This document shows, piece after piece, positions 8,295 to 16,788 of a DNA stretch of 64,000 nucleotides (position 1 is the stretch's first letter; every line of letters starts with the position of its first letter). The stretch is from RYN-230 sp036509255 (GTDB lineage: Bacteria; Actinomycetota; Actinomycetes; Streptosporangiales; Streptosporangiaceae). The translations under genes were made by a program, and so were the position numbers. The notes beneath the pieces are model-generated. The model did no database searches and was not told the origin of the DNA. It worked only from the letters and a program-made list of their open reading frames with translations. The DNA lies in the NCBI GenBank assembly GCA_036509255.1, contig DATCFY010000029.1:1-64000 (forward strand), written 5' to 3'.

Positions 8295-9560
8295 GTGCCG
8301 CCAATACCAGGAACATCACGCTTTGCCGCGATTAAGTCACTGTCCGCTGGAATTGGCGTCTGCGGGATCACGGCCGTGCTCGCCATGGCCGGCTGCTCGG
8401 CGTCACCCGGGCTGTCTTCAGGCCGGCCGTCCTCTGCGGCGATGGTCAACCAGGAGACCACCGCCACGGTCAGGCACTGGGGGTCGTTCTTCGGCGGCGC
8501 GCCGGGCAACTTCGACATCAGCAAGTCGCCGGTCACCGTGACCGTGCCCGGCACCGTCGCCCAGGTTGGCACCTCGAACTCCACTGAGTACGCCCTGCTG
8601 GCCAACGGCGCCCTGTACGCCTGGGGCCTGGGCACCCAGGGCCAGCTGGGCAACGGCCGCCAGCAGAACTCATTCACCCGCCCGGTCCGGGTCCGCTTCC
8701 CCGCCGGGGTGAAGATCGCGTCGATCCCCACGGACGTCATGCCCTACGACACCGGGCTGGCCGTGGACACCAGGGGAGACGTCTGGGGCTGGGGCGACAA
8801 CGGCGGCGGCGAGCTCTGCCTGGGCAATACCACCGAGTACCGCACCCCGGTCGAGCTGCCGCTGACCCAGGTGACTGCCCTGGCCGGAGCCAGCAACCAT
8901 GCGCTGTATGACGCCCACGGGACGGTCTACGCCTGCGGCCAGAACGTCGACGGCGACCTGGGCGATGGCACCAGCAAAAACACCACCACCCCGCGGAAAG
9001 TGGCGCGCCTCGGCGGGTTGCCGGTCACCACGCTGGTGGCCTCGTTCGCGAACTCCGGGGCCCTGCTGGCCGACGGCAGGTACTTCGACTGGGGCTTTGA
9101 CGGGAGCGGGCAGCTCGGCGACCGCGCCGTGCACCGCTCGTCCGACGTCCCGGTGCGCGTCCGCCTCCGGCATCCGGTCAGCCAGGTCGCCCAGGGCGGC
9201 TCCATCTGGGACAACGGCCAGACGCTGGTCATGCTGTCCGATGGCTCCCTCTGGGCCTGGGGAAATGACCGGGCCGCCCAGCTGGGCGACGGGGACAGGG
9301 GGATGGCGCCGCTGCCGCTGCGCTTCCGTCCCCCGGCTGGTGTCACCTACCGGAGCCTGGCCAGCGGCTCGGCCACCTCATACGCCATCTCCGCCACTGG
9401 GGACGTCTACGCCTGGGGTGTCGGGCACGTGGGCCAGGTCGGGGACGGGCACACCCGAACCGCCGCGATCCCCGTGGTCGTTGCCACCGGGGCCGCGTCG
9501 ATCTCCGCGACGGCGAACAATGTGCTCATCAGCGTCCCGCGCAGGACCCGCAAGGCGTAA
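8295..9560 (+). CDS. Exported lipoprotein with RCC1-type repeats
   Basis: Encodes 421 aa from the GTG at 8295. An N-terminal signal segment (SLSAGIGVCGITAVLAMAGC) ends in a lipobox Cys, so the protein should be lipid-anchored outside the membrane. The rest holds at least six RCC1/ATS1-like propeller repeats marked by YAWGLGTQGQLGNG, WGWGDNGGGELCLGN, YACGQNVDGDLGDG, FDWGFDGSGQLGD, WAWGNDRAAQLGDG and YAWGVGHVGQVGDG. Such seven-bladed propellers bind proteins or surface ligands. No enzyme motif was seen. An upstream start at 8226 would place an unrelated segment before the signal peptide and is rejected. Confidence 0.85.
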   Translation: MPPIPGTSRFAAIKSLSAGIGVCGITAVLAMAGCSASPGLSSGRPSSAAMVNQETTATVRHWGSFFGGAPGNFDISKSPVTVTVPGTVAQVGTSNSTEYALLANGALYAWGLGTQGQLGNGRQQNSFTRPVRVRFPAGVKIASIPTDVMPYDTGLAVDTRGDVWGWGDNGGGELCLGNTTEYRTPVELPLTQVTALAGASNHALYDAHGTVYACGQNVDGDLGDGTSKNTTTPRKVARLGGLPVTTLVASFANSGALLADGRYFDWGFDGSGQLGDRAVHRSSDVPVRVRLRHPVSQVAQGGSIWDNGQTLVMLSDGSLWAWGNDRAAQLGDGDRGMAPLPLRFRPPAGVTYRSLASGSATSYAISATGDVYAWGVGHVGQVGDGHTRTAAIPVVVATGAASISATANNVLISVPRRTRKA

Positions 9561-9584
9561 CGTCCATCCGGCCATCGGCGCTGG

Positions 9585-9803
9585 TCAGACGGCGACCATC
9601 TTCTGGACGGCCTGGCGGGACACGCCCAGCTCCCGGGCGATCTCGGCCTGCGAGATGCCTTCCTCGGTGAGCCCCCGGATCAGGTCGCGGCGTTCCCGGG
9701 CCAGATCCTGGGCGATGCGGAAGTGCTCGAGGGCCTGGGCGCGGACCTCTTTAAGACGGCGGATGGTTTCCTGCTGGGCGGCGGTGCGTCCCGGTGCGGT
9801 CAT
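9585..9803 (-). CDS. Small helix-turn-helix protein
   Basis: Encodes 72 aa from the ATG at 9803. A long N-terminal helix (TAAQQETIRRLKEVRAQALEHF) is followed by a C-terminal helix-turn-helix (EEGISQAEIARELGVSRQAVQKMV), the Sigma-70 region 4/Fis-like type. It is too small for anything but DNA binding and dimerisation. An upstream start at 9839 would put the first 12 codons over two palindromic boxes (9815-9851), so those boxes are better read as its operator and the gene as self-regulated. Confidence 0.8.
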   Translation of the reverse strand: MTAPGRTAAQQETIRRLKEVRAQALEHFRIAQDLARERRDLIRGLTEEGISQAEIARELGVSRQAVQKMVAV

Positions 9804-9814
9804 GACCCCAGTAT

Positions 9815-9851
9815 GACAACACGGGGTTGTCAAAGTCAACCCCCCGTTGTC
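9815..9851. promoter_or_regulatory. Two palindromic operator boxes upstream of the HTH gene
   Basis: Box 1 (9815-9831) is GACAAC-5 nt-GTTGTC, a perfect 6-bp inverted repeat. Box 2 (9835-9851) is GTCAAC-5 nt-GTTGTC with one mismatch. Their centres are 20 bp apart, about two helical turns, so two dimers could bind the same DNA face. They lie 12-48 bp upstream of the small HTH gene and about 245 bp before the divergent STAS gene. Confidence 0.6.
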
Positions 9852-10095
9852 GCGTGGGGTTTGCCTCTTGTCCGGTTTGCGGCATACTCGTAATTGTCGT
9901 TACGACACCGCCCAGACCTTGCGGTCGTTCGTCACCTCGACGTTGGTCATCGTGCCGCTGGACCCCGAGTCCGCGGCCCCCACTGGCAGCAGTCGGCGAG
10001 GTCAATTCCGTCGCGCTGGCAGGAGGCATCGTGTGTTCCGGACTGTGCTGGACCGTGCCATCGTCGAGCCGGGCCTCCCGGCCTGCGGTGGCTAG

Positions 10096-10467
10096 GTGAT
10101 CTCGCCCAACGCCCCGCAACCCCCTCAGCTCGGCGAGGACTCCTTGGTCTACGACGACGGGGTGCTGCGGATAGCCCCGATCTCCGGGCCCGGCCCGGGT
10201 CCCCGCTATGCGCTGGCGGGCGAGATCGACGAGTCCACCGTCAGCGGGCTGGCCGGCAAGCTCGCGGAGATCGCCGCGAGCCTCGACGAGGTTCACCTGG
10301 ATCTGGGCGACCTGATCTTCGCTGACCTGGCCGGGCTGCGGGTCATCGTCCGGCTGGCCGCGGACGGCCAGCGGCGCGTGGTCCTGCACCGGCTGCCACC
10401 CCACCTGCGCGCGATCCTGGGCATCGTCGGCTGGGACACCGCTCCGGGGCTGGAGCTGGCCAGCTAG
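10096..10467 (+). CDS. STAS-domain protein (anti-sigma antagonist-like)
   Basis: Encodes 123 aa from a GTG. The fold pattern of a STAS domain is visible: RYALAGEIDESTVSGLAGKL, then VHLDLGDLIFADLAGLRVI, then a C-terminal LRAILGIVGWD. In classical antagonists such as SpoIIAA the loop reads D-S-S-G-L with a phosphorylatable Ser. Here it is D-L-A-G-L, so the usual switch residue is absent. It may bind a partner kinase or sensor constitutively. No anti-sigma factor gene is adjacent. Confidence 0.75.
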   Translation: MISPNAPQPPQLGEDSLVYDDGVLRIAPISGPGPGPRYALAGEIDESTVSGLAGKLAEIAASLDEVHLDLGDLIFADLAGLRVIVRLAADGQRRVVLHRLPPHLRAILGIVGWDTAPGLELAS

Positions 10468-10492
10468 CCGCTCGCCCTGCCCGGCGACCCGG

Positions 10493-11530
10493 TCAGCGCC
10501 GCCCTGGGCCGGACAGCAACCGCAGCACGGCTGCCTCGGCCGCTCCCTGGGTAGCCAGCTCCCCGAACTCGCTCTGCTGCCCTAGCCGGCCCAGCGCGGC
10601 CGCGATGGTGGTGCCCTCCTCGTAGAGGGCGATCACCCGCGGGTCGATATAGGACGCGCGGGCGACCGCCGGGGTGTTGCCCAGGTAGCCGGACACCTCC
10701 CGGACCACGCGGGCGATGGCCCGCTTACGGGCGGTCTCGGAACCCGCGGCCCGTTCCGACACCGCCAGGCCCACCGCGGCTAGGACCGTGGCGTGCCAGG
10801 TCCGGAAGTCCTTGGCGGTGAAGTCGTCGCCGGACACCTCGCGCAGGTAGTCATTGATGTCGGCGGCGGTCACGTCGTGCCAGCGCGGCCCGCTGCGGTA
10901 GGCGAGCAGGCCGTCCCCGCCGCCCCGGCGCCGCTTGAGGCTGCGCACCACGGCGCACACCCGCTCGTCCGCCACCGCCTGCTCGCGGTGTTGCGCGGAC
11001 TTGCCGATGTAGTCGAAGACCAGCTCGGTGCGGCGGCACGTCACGTGGTCACGGCGGATGGTGGCCAGCCCGTAGCTGCCGTTCTCCATCGCGTACTCGT
11101 CCCCGCCCGGCCGGAAGAAGCCCAGGTCGACGAGGCGGATGGCGGCGGCCAGGACCCGGTCCCTGGACAGCGTGCGGCCGTCCAGGTGGCCCAGGACCAC
11201 CGTCCGCACCCGGGGCAGCACGGCCCCGAACTCCAGCACGCGATCATGCTTCTCCCGGTCGCGCTGCTCCCGCCAGAGGTCGTGGTAGCGGTACTGCCGT
11301 CGGCCTGCGGCGTCCGTGCCGACCGCCTGGATGTGTGCGTCCGCGGCGTCGGCGATCCACACGTCTTCCCAGGCGGGCGGGATCACCAGGGCCTTGATCC
11401 GGGCGAGTTCCTCCGGGTCACGGACCGGCGTGCCGTCCGGGCCGAGGTAGCGGAACCCGCGGCCGTGCCGCCGCCGCCGGATCCCCGGCCCGCTGAGGTC
11501 ACTGCGCACCAGGGCCACGGGTTCAGCCAC
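10493..11530 (-). CDS. DNA topoisomerase IB (poxvirus type)
   Basis: Encodes 345 aa. The N-terminal DNA-clamp domain has GFRYLGPDGTPVRD and LVIPPAWEDVWI. The catalytic domain has RTELVFDYIGKSAQ, KDFRTWHATV and the active-site Tyr in ASYIDPRVI at about residue 294. Bacterial type IB enzymes relax supercoils by transient 3'-phosphotyrosyl linkage. The length is right for the bacterial group. It is convergent with the STAS gene (25-bp gap) and divergent from the DUF4235/SDR pair. Confidence 0.95.
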   Translation of the reverse strand: MAEPVALVRSDLSGPGIRRRRHGRGFRYLGPDGTPVRDPEELARIKALVIPPAWEDVWIADAADAHIQAVGTDAAGRRQYRYHDLWREQRDREKHDRVLEFGAVLPRVRTVVLGHLDGRTLSRDRVLAAAIRLVDLGFFRPGGDEYAMENGSYGLATIRRDHVTCRRTELVFDYIGKSAQHREQAVADERVCAVVRSLKRRRGGGDGLLAYRSGPRWHDVTAADINDYLREVSGDDFTAKDFRTWHATVLAAVGLAVSERAAGSETARKRAIARVVREVSGYLGNTPAVARASYIDPRVIALYEEGTTIAAALGRLGQQSEFGELATQGAAEAAVLRLLSGPGRR

Positions 11531-11825
11531 CCCGCGGGACCCGTCTGGCGGTCATGCTTTATCCCTCCCGCGTGACGATCGGCTGCGCGTCGGCGTCCAG
11601 TTACCCGTGCGGGCCAGGGGCAATCACCCGGCTGCCTGCTGGGGCCGGAAGGCCCGCTATCGCGGCTGGGGCCCGGTTAGCCGGCGCCCCCCCGGGTAGC
11701 AGCGCGGGGGCCGCGGGCGCGAAGGGGCGCACCAAGGGACCACGATGCACAGTCAAAATCTAGGGCCGCAACGAAAACCGGCTGGCCGCCAGGCCCGCCG
11801 GGCAGTCCGGAGAGGCCAGGGGCCA

Positions 11826-12128
11826 GTGAACAAGCTCACGTACAAGCCGATCAGCCTGGGCGCCAGCGTGCTGGGCGGGGTGATCGCCGGGGCGATCTTC
11901 AGGAAGGTGTGGCAGCTGGCCGCCGGCGGGGACGAGGCCCCGCAGGCCACCGACGCCCAGCGCAGCTGGACCGAAGTGCTGATCGCGGCGGCGCTGCAGG
12001 GAGCGGTGTTCGCCATCGTGAAGGCGGCTGTGGACCGCGGTGCGGCGGAGGGAACCCGCAAGCTGACCGGCACCTGGCCTGGCGATGAGGACGAGCAGCC
12101 CGCCCGGGAGAAGGAGCACGCCGCGTGA
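11826..12128 (+). CDS. DUF4235 family small membrane protein
   Basis: Encodes 100 aa from GTG 11826 (MNKLTYKPISLGASVLGGVIAG), preceded by a purine-rich stretch. It has one or two hydrophobic helices (LGGVIAGAIFRKVW and LIAAALQGAVFAIVKAAVDR) and an acidic C-terminus, as in DUF4235 proteins common in Actinobacteria. Its stop overlaps the SDR start by 4 bp, so the two are translationally coupled. Its role is unknown. A longer frame from 11745 lacks family similarity in its extra part. Confidence 0.85.
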   Translation: MNKLTYKPISLGASVLGGVIAGAIFRKVWQLAAGGDEAPQATDAQRSWTEVLIAAALQGAVFAIVKAAVDRGAAEGTRKLTGTWPGDEDEQPAREKEHAA

Positions 12129-13174
12129 AGACACCACTCCTGCTCGCTGCGGCCGCGGTCACGGCGGCCGCCACCGCAGCCCGGGCCAGCGTCCGGCGGA
12201 CCCCGGATGACATCACCGGCGAGGTGGCGATCGTCACCGGCGCCTCCCGGGGACTCGGCCTGGCCCTGGCCCGTGAGCTGGCCCGGCATTCCGCCCGGCT
12301 GGTCATCTGCGCCCGCGACCAGGACCAGCTGGAGGGGGCCGAGGCTGACCTGCTGGCGCTGGGGGCTGAGGTCGTGGCCGTGCCGTGCGACACCGGCGAT
12401 GAGGGGACCGCGGACCTGCTGGTCGCCGCCGCGCTGGAACGCTACGGCCGGCTGGACATCGTCATCAACAACGCCGGGATCATCCAGGTCGGCCCGGTGG
12501 AAAGCACCCAGCCTGCCGACTACGAGGCGGCCATGCGGACCATGGCCCTCGCCCCGGTGCGGCTGACCCTGGCCGCGCTGCCGGTGATGCGCGGCCAGGC
12601 GCACGGCCGGATCGTCAACATCACCTCGATCGGCGGCAAGGTCAGCGTCCCGCACCTGCTTCCCTACTCCACGGCGAAGTTCGCGGCGGTGGGGTTCTCG
12701 GAGGGCCTGCGCGCCGAGCTTGGCCCCGGGCCGGTCGCCGTGACCACGGTGGTGCCGGGCCTGCTGCGCACCGGCTCGCACCTGAACGCCCGGTTCTCCG
12801 GCCGGTCGGAGGAGGAGTTCACCTGGTTCTCCCTGGGTGCGAGCCTGCCGGTGATCTCGATGGATGCCGGGACCGCAGCGCGCCAGATCGTGGAGGCGAT
12901 GCGCCAGCGCCGGGCCGAGCTGATCCTCACCCCGCTAGGCCAGCTGGCCGCCCGCGGCGCCGGGATCTTCCCCGAGTTCACCAGCGCGCTGCTGCATCTC
13001 ACCCGGCAGATGCTGCCGGCCGCCACGGGCCACGGCGGCCCGGCGGTGCCCGGCAGCGCGCTGCGCCCGGCCCTGAACCAGCAGGTGTTCAACCGGCTGA
13101 CCGCCCTCGGTCAGACCGCGGCCCGGCAGTTCAACCAGCTGCCCCAGCCGTCCGGGAGCCGCGGCCGCTCGTAG
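12125..13174 (+). CDS. Short-chain dehydrogenase/reductase, membrane-anchored
   Basis: Encodes 349 aa. An N-terminal hydrophobic, Ala-rich segment (residues 4-21) is probably a membrane anchor. The Rossmann fold follows with TGASRGLG (38-45), NNAG at about 117, the catalytic Ser in INITSIGG and YSTAK. After the SDR core there is a C-terminal tail of about 90 residues. NADP preference is likely from the ARD segment after beta-2. The substrate is unknown. It is coupled to the DUF4235 gene by a GTGA overlap, which suggests both act at the membrane. Confidence 0.85.
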   Translation: MKTPLLLAAAAVTAAATAARASVRRTPDDITGEVAIVTGASRGLGLALARELARHSARLVICARDQDQLEGAEADLLALGAEVVAVPCDTGDEGTADLLVAAALERYGRLDIVINNAGIIQVGPVESTQPADYEAAMRTMALAPVRLTLAALPVMRGQAHGRIVNITSIGGKVSVPHLLPYSTAKFAAVGFSEGLRAELGPGPVAVTTVVPGLLRTGSHLNARFSGRSEEEFTWFSLGASLPVISMDAGTAARQIVEAMRQRRAELILTPLGQLAARGAGIFPEFTSALLHLTRQMLPAATGHGGPAVPGSALRPALNQQVFNRLTALGQTAARQFNQLPQPSGSRGRS

Positions 13175-13225
13175 CCGGGCGGCTCCTGGCTGGGGCAGCT
13201 CACCAGGACGGGGAAGAAGGATGGC

Positions 13226-13777
13226 ATGGCACTGAAAAGCTCAGCACTCAAAGAGACGGCCGCCAGTATCAGGCGTTCGGCGCAGGACCCGCTCGGCATC
13301 TACCTCAACGACCACCTGGCCGGGGCGACCGGTGGCCTGGAACTGGCCCGCCGGGTCGCCAGCGCCGGGCAGATACCAGCTGACCAGCCCGAGTTGCGGC
13401 AATTCGCCGACGAGGTGGCCGAGGACCGGGTCTCACTGCTGCGCATCATGGGCGCTCTCGGCGTCCCGGTCCGTGGCTACAAGGTCTGGGCCGCCTGGCT
13501 CGGCGAGAAAGCCGGCCGGCTCAAGCCGAATGGCCACCTGACGACGCGTTCCCCGCTCAGCAACCTGGAAGAGCTGGAAATCATGCGCCTCGGCGTGGAG
13601 GGCAAAGCGGCCGGCTGGCGCACCCTCCGCGAGCTCGCCGGCCAGGACGGGCGGCTCGACGCGGGCCAGCTGGACGAGCTCATCTCCCGGGCCCGCCGGC
13701 AGGCCGATTTCCTGGAGCAATCCCGGGTCAGGGCCGCACAGCAGGTCATCGCCGCGGCCGGGGCTTCCCGTGGCTGA
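13226..13777 (+). CDS. Helical-bundle protein, ferritin-like in layout
   Basis: Encodes 183 aa from an ATG with GGAAGAAGG upstream. Almost the whole chain is amphipathic helix, with segments such as DHLAGATGGLELARRVASAG, ELRQFADEVAEDRVSLLRIM and ELISRARRQADFLEQSRVRAA. The layout suits a four-helix bundle, and similar proteins occur in actinobacteria near stress genes. The regular metal-binding ExxH pattern of true ferritins was not found. Its last codons lie within a 16-bp duplication that also carries the start of the next gene. Confidence 0.7.
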   Translation: MALKSSALKETAASIRRSAQDPLGIYLNDHLAGATGGLELARRVASAGQIPADQPELRQFADEVAEDRVSLLRIMGALGVPVRGYKVWAAWLGEKAGRLKPNGHLTTRSPLSNLEELEIMRLGVEGKAAGWRTLRELAGQDGRLDAGQLDELISRARRQADFLEQSRVRAAQQVIAAAGASRG

Positions 13778-13794
13778 GGCTTCCCGTGGCTGAG
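13763..13794. repeat. 16-bp tandem duplication spanning a gene junction
   Basis: GCTTCCCGTGGCTGAG occurs twice in a row (13763-13778 and 13779-13794). The first copy ends the helical-bundle gene (ASRG-stop). The second copy carries the GTG start of the HAD gene. With a single copy the two genes would overlap, so the duplication has separated them. Confidence 0.9.
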
Positions 13795-14487
13795 GGGCAG
13801 CGCGGCGGGGCACAGCCGCGCCGCGGCGGGGTGGTCTTCGACGTGGACGGCACCCTGCTGGACACCAACTACCTGCACGTGACCGCCTGGTGGGAAGCGT
13901 TCCGGGAGCGCGGCCACGACGTGGCGTGCGCCGACATCCACCGGGCCCTCGGCCTGTCGTCCGACGACCTGATCACCCGGGTACTCGGCCGGCCTGATCC
14001 GTCGGTCAGCGGCGCGCACAGCCGGTACATCGCCCCGTACCTGGTCCGGATGCGGCCGCTGGCCGGGGCGGCTGATCTGCTCCGGTCCACCGGGCGGCTG
14101 GGCCTGAACGTGGTCCTCGCGACCAGCGCGAAAGATGAGGAACTGGAGCTCATGCTGGACGCCCTGGGCGCCCGCGAGGCGGTGGACACCGTGGTCAGCT
14201 CCGGCGACGTGAAGCAGGCCAAGCCGGATCCGGAGATCGTGCGCAAGGCGCTGAGCGAGTCCGGGACCGATCCGGCCCGGGCCGTGATGGTCGGGGACAC
14301 GGTCTGGGACGTGCTCGCCGCCCAGCGCGCCGGGCTGCCCTGCGTCGGGCTGCTGTCCGGCGGGATCAGCGAAGAGGAGCTGCGCGGCGCCGGGGCGCAG
14401 GAGACGTACCCGGGTCCGGCCGCGTTGCTGGAGCACCTGGGGGAGAGCGCGATCGGCCACCTCACGGCTAGCCCTGTTCGGGGCTAG
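13786..14487 (+). CDS. HAD-superfamily phosphatase (phosphoglycolate phosphatase-like)
   Basis: Encodes 233 aa from a GTG within the duplicated 16-mer. Motif I is FDVDGTLLDT, with nucleophile Asp at about 19. Motif II lies in VVLATSAKD, motif III includes Lys in SGDVKQAKPDPE, and motif IV is MVGDTVWD. A four-helix cap domain between motif I and II marks subclass IA, as in phosphoglycolate phosphatase and beta-phosphoglucomutase. The exact substrate is not predictable. It is co-directional with the helical-bundle gene. Confidence 0.9.
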   Translation: MAEGQRGGAQPRRGGVVFDVDGTLLDTNYLHVTAWWEAFRERGHDVACADIHRALGLSSDDLITRVLGRPDPSVSGAHSRYIAPYLVRMRPLAGAADLLRSTGRLGLNVVLATSAKDEELELMLDALGAREAVDTVVSSGDVKQAKPDPEIVRKALSESGTDPARAVMVGDTVWDVLAAQRAGLPCVGLLSGGISEEELRGAGAQETYPGPAALLEHLGESAIGHLTASPVRG

Positions 14488-14488
14488 C
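14467..14488. terminator. Hairpin between convergent genes
   Basis: An 8-bp perfect inverted repeat, GCTAGCCC-TGTTCG-GGGCTAGC, includes the HAD stop codon and lies before the convergent zinc-ribbon gene end at 14511. No T tract follows, which is common in GC-rich actinobacteria. It could stop transcription from both sides. Confidence 0.55.
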
Positions 14489-14510
14489 CCGTGTCAGGCC
14501 AGCCCGTTCA

Positions 14511-14768
14511 TCAGGGGCAGTCCCCGTGAACCCAGTCGCGGTCGGGCCGCCGCCGCGCGGGCTGGCCGGGGCTGATCTCCCGCCCGCAGCGTCCGCACTC
14601 GTGGCCTGCGGCCTGCGCCTCATGCCCGGCGAGCTCAGCCCAGGACCGGCCGGCCGGGGCATCGCCGGGTTCCGGGAGGCCCGTGCCGGGCGAACCGGCC
14701 GGGAAGCCGAGACCACCGGGACAGTACTGGCTGAGGTGCACGGCCCGTACCCGCTCGCCGATCCGCAC
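14511..14768 (-). CDS. Small protein with a C-terminal zinc-binding motif
   Basis: Encodes 85 aa. The C-terminal part reads HECGRCGREISPGQPARR and ends HGDCP. The spacing of CxxC and the final Cys resembles short zinc ribbons found in actinobacterial hypothetical proteins. The middle part is Gly/Pro-rich and may be flexible. It is convergent with the HAD gene. Function is unknown; a DNA- or RNA-associated role is only a guess from the ribbon. Confidence 0.6.
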   Translation of the reverse strand: MRIGERVRAVHLSQYCPGGLGFPAGSPGTGLPEPGDAPAGRSWAELAGHEAQAAGHECGRCGREISPGQPARRRPDRDWVHGDCP

Positions 14769-14829
14769 CTGGAACCTCCCCCTTTGCCGCTTAGGCTACT
14801 GTCGGCGACTCGATGGAGAGGATGAGCCC

Positions 14830-15816
14830 ATGCGCGCAGTGATGGGGAGCCAGCACGGTGGTCCTGAGGTCCTCGAGATCCGGGATGTCGCGGTGCCGGA
14901 GCCGGGGCCAGGGCACCTGCTGGTCGACGTGGCCGCGGCAGGCGTCAACTACATGGACATCTACCAGCGGGAGGGGCGGCCGCCTTACGCCTCCGCCGCG
15001 ATGCCTTACGTCCTCGGCGTTGAGGGCGCCGGGATTGTGGCTGCGGTCGGGCCCGCCGTGCGTGACTTCGCCGTGGGCGACCGGGTCGCCTGGACCCAGG
15101 TACAGGCCAGCTACGCGGAGCAGGTCGCGGTGCCCGCCGCCCTGGCGGTTCCCGTGCCGGAGGGCATGGACCTGAGCGTCGCCGCGGCGGCGATGCTGCA
15201 GGGCATGACCGCGCATTACCTTTCACACAGCACGTACCCAGTGAGCCAGGGCGACCACGTGGTGGTGCACGCGGCCGCGGGCGGGGTCGGGCTGCTGCTG
15301 ACCCAGATGATCGCGATGCGCGGCGGTATCAGCATCGCCACCACCTCCACGACCGCCAAGGCAGTGCTGGCCCAGCAGGCCGGCGCGAACTACGTCACGG
15401 ACTACGAGAACTTCGCCACGGTGGCCCGGGAAGTCACCGGCGGCGCGGGGGTCGCGGCTGTCTACGACGGGATCGGCCAGGCCACGTTCGAGGCCAGCCT
15501 CTCGGCGCTCCGGATCCGCGGCTACATGGTCCTGTACGGCGCGGCCAGCGGGCCGGTGCCCCCCTTCGATCTGCAGCGCCTCAACCCGGCGGGCAGCTTG
15601 TTCGTCACCCGGCCGACGCTGGGTCACTACATGGCCAGCCGGGAGGAGCTGATGTGGCGCGCCGGTGACGTGTTCCGCTGGATCACCGAGGGCCGCCTCT
15701 CGGTCCGCGTCGGCGGCCGCTACCCGCTGGAACAGGCCGCCCAGGCCCAGTCGGATCTGGCCTCCCGGGGGACGACCGGCAAGCTGCTGCTGCTGCCGGG
15801 CGGGGCCGCAGCGTGA
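14830..15816 (+). CDS. NADPH:quinone oxidoreductase-like MDR protein
   Basis: Encodes 328 aa from ATG 14830 with GAGAGG upstream. It is a zinc-free medium-chain dehydrogenase/reductase. The GroES-like N-terminus has GVNYMDIYQREG and VLGVEGAGIVAAVG. The cofactor domain has HAAAGGVGLLLTQ, and a C-terminal PLEQAAQAQSDLASRGTTGK follows. This matches quinone oxidoreductase 1 (QorA-type), which reduces quinones with NADPH. An open frame upstream to 14683 has no family match. It probably forms a unit with the nitrilase gene 22 bp downstream. Confidence 0.9.
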   Translation: MRAVMGSQHGGPEVLEIRDVAVPEPGPGHLLVDVAAAGVNYMDIYQREGRPPYASAAMPYVLGVEGAGIVAAVGPAVRDFAVGDRVAWTQVQASYAEQVAVPAALAVPVPEGMDLSVAAAAMLQGMTAHYLSHSTYPVSQGDHVVVHAAAGGVGLLLTQMIAMRGGISIATTSTTAKAVLAQQAGANYVTDYENFATVAREVTGGAGVAAVYDGIGQATFEASLSALRIRGYMVLYGAASGPVPPFDLQRLNPAGSLFVTRPTLGHYMASREELMWRAGDVFRWITEGRLSVRVGGRYPLEQAAQAQSDLASRGTTGKLLLLPGGAAA

Positions 15817-15838
15817 GGCACCGCCGGGGTGCGCGGCC

Positions 15839-16651
15839 GTGACAGTCGTCGCGGCCTGCCAGCTCAGGCTGGCCGTCGGTGACCCGGCCGGCAACCTGGC
15901 CGCGGCAGCCGCGGCGGTCGAGTCGGCCGCGGCCGCCGGCGCGGGCCTGGTGGTCCTCCCCGAACTGTGCGACAGCGGGTACGTGTTCCGGGACGCTGCT
16001 GAGGCCCGCGCGCTGGCCAGCCCGGCCGGTGACTGCATCGCGCTGCGGCAGTGGCAGGCGCTGGCCGCCCGGCACCGCACGGTGGTCGCAGGCGGCTTCT
16101 GCGAACTCGGGCCAGACGGCCGGCTGTTCAACAGCGCCGCCCTGATTGACGGATCCGGTCTCCGCGCGGTGTACCGGAAGGCGCACCTGTGGGACGCGGA
16201 GAAGCTGGTCTTCACCCCCGGCGCGGAGGCCCCCCCGGTGGTCGAACTGCCCGTGGGCCGGGTCAGCGTGATGATCTGCTACGACCTGGAGTTCCCCGAG
16301 TGGGTCCGGCGGCCCGCGCTGGCCGGCGCGGACCTCATCGCCGCCCCCGTGAACTGGCCGTACGCGCCGCGACCCGCCGCCGAGCGGCCGTCCGAGGTGG
16401 TCAAGGTCCAGGCCGGCGCGGCCATGAACGGCGTCTTCATCGTGGTCGCGGACCGCTGCGGCACTGAGCGCGGGGTGGCCTGGGTGGGTGGCAGCCTTAT
16501 CGCCGGCCCGGACGGCTACCCGCTGGCCGGCCCGGTCATCGCCGACGAGCCTGCGGTCCTGACCGCCGACTGCGACCTGCCCAGCGCCCGGGACAAGACC
16601 ATCAACTCCCGCAACGACCTGATGGCCGACCGCCGCCCCGACCTCTACTGA
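15839..16651 (+). CDS. Carbon-nitrogen hydrolase (nitrilase superfamily)
   Basis: Encodes 270 aa from GTG 15839. The catalytic triad is visible: Glu at about 42 (VLPELCDSGYVF), Lys at about 114 (VYRKAHLWD) and Cys at about 147 (MICYDLEFPEW). Length and motifs fit aliphatic amidase or N-carbamoyl amidohydrolase-like branches rather than true nitrilases. It follows the quinone oxidoreductase closely on the same strand. The substrate is not predictable. Confidence 0.9.
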   Translation: MTVVAACQLRLAVGDPAGNLAAAAAAVESAAAAGAGLVVLPELCDSGYVFRDAAEARALASPAGDCIALRQWQALAARHRTVVAGGFCELGPDGRLFNSAALIDGSGLRAVYRKAHLWDAEKLVFTPGAEAPPVVELPVGRVSVMICYDLEFPEWVRRPALAGADLIAAPVNWPYAPRPAAERPSEVVKVQAGAAMNGVFIVVADRCGTERGVAWVGGSLIAGPDGYPLAGPVIADEPAVLTADCDLPSARDKTINSRNDLMADRRPDLY

Positions 16652-16788
16652 CCCGCCCCGGCGGATGGTCCGCCCGGGCCGGCCGGGAGCGGAGAATACG
16701 TAGCCGCTACTGATGTGCGGCGGCCCGCGTCCGGATTTGCTGTTCCCTCACTTACTAGCAGGCGCCGGGACGGGATGGGTGGCCGGAC

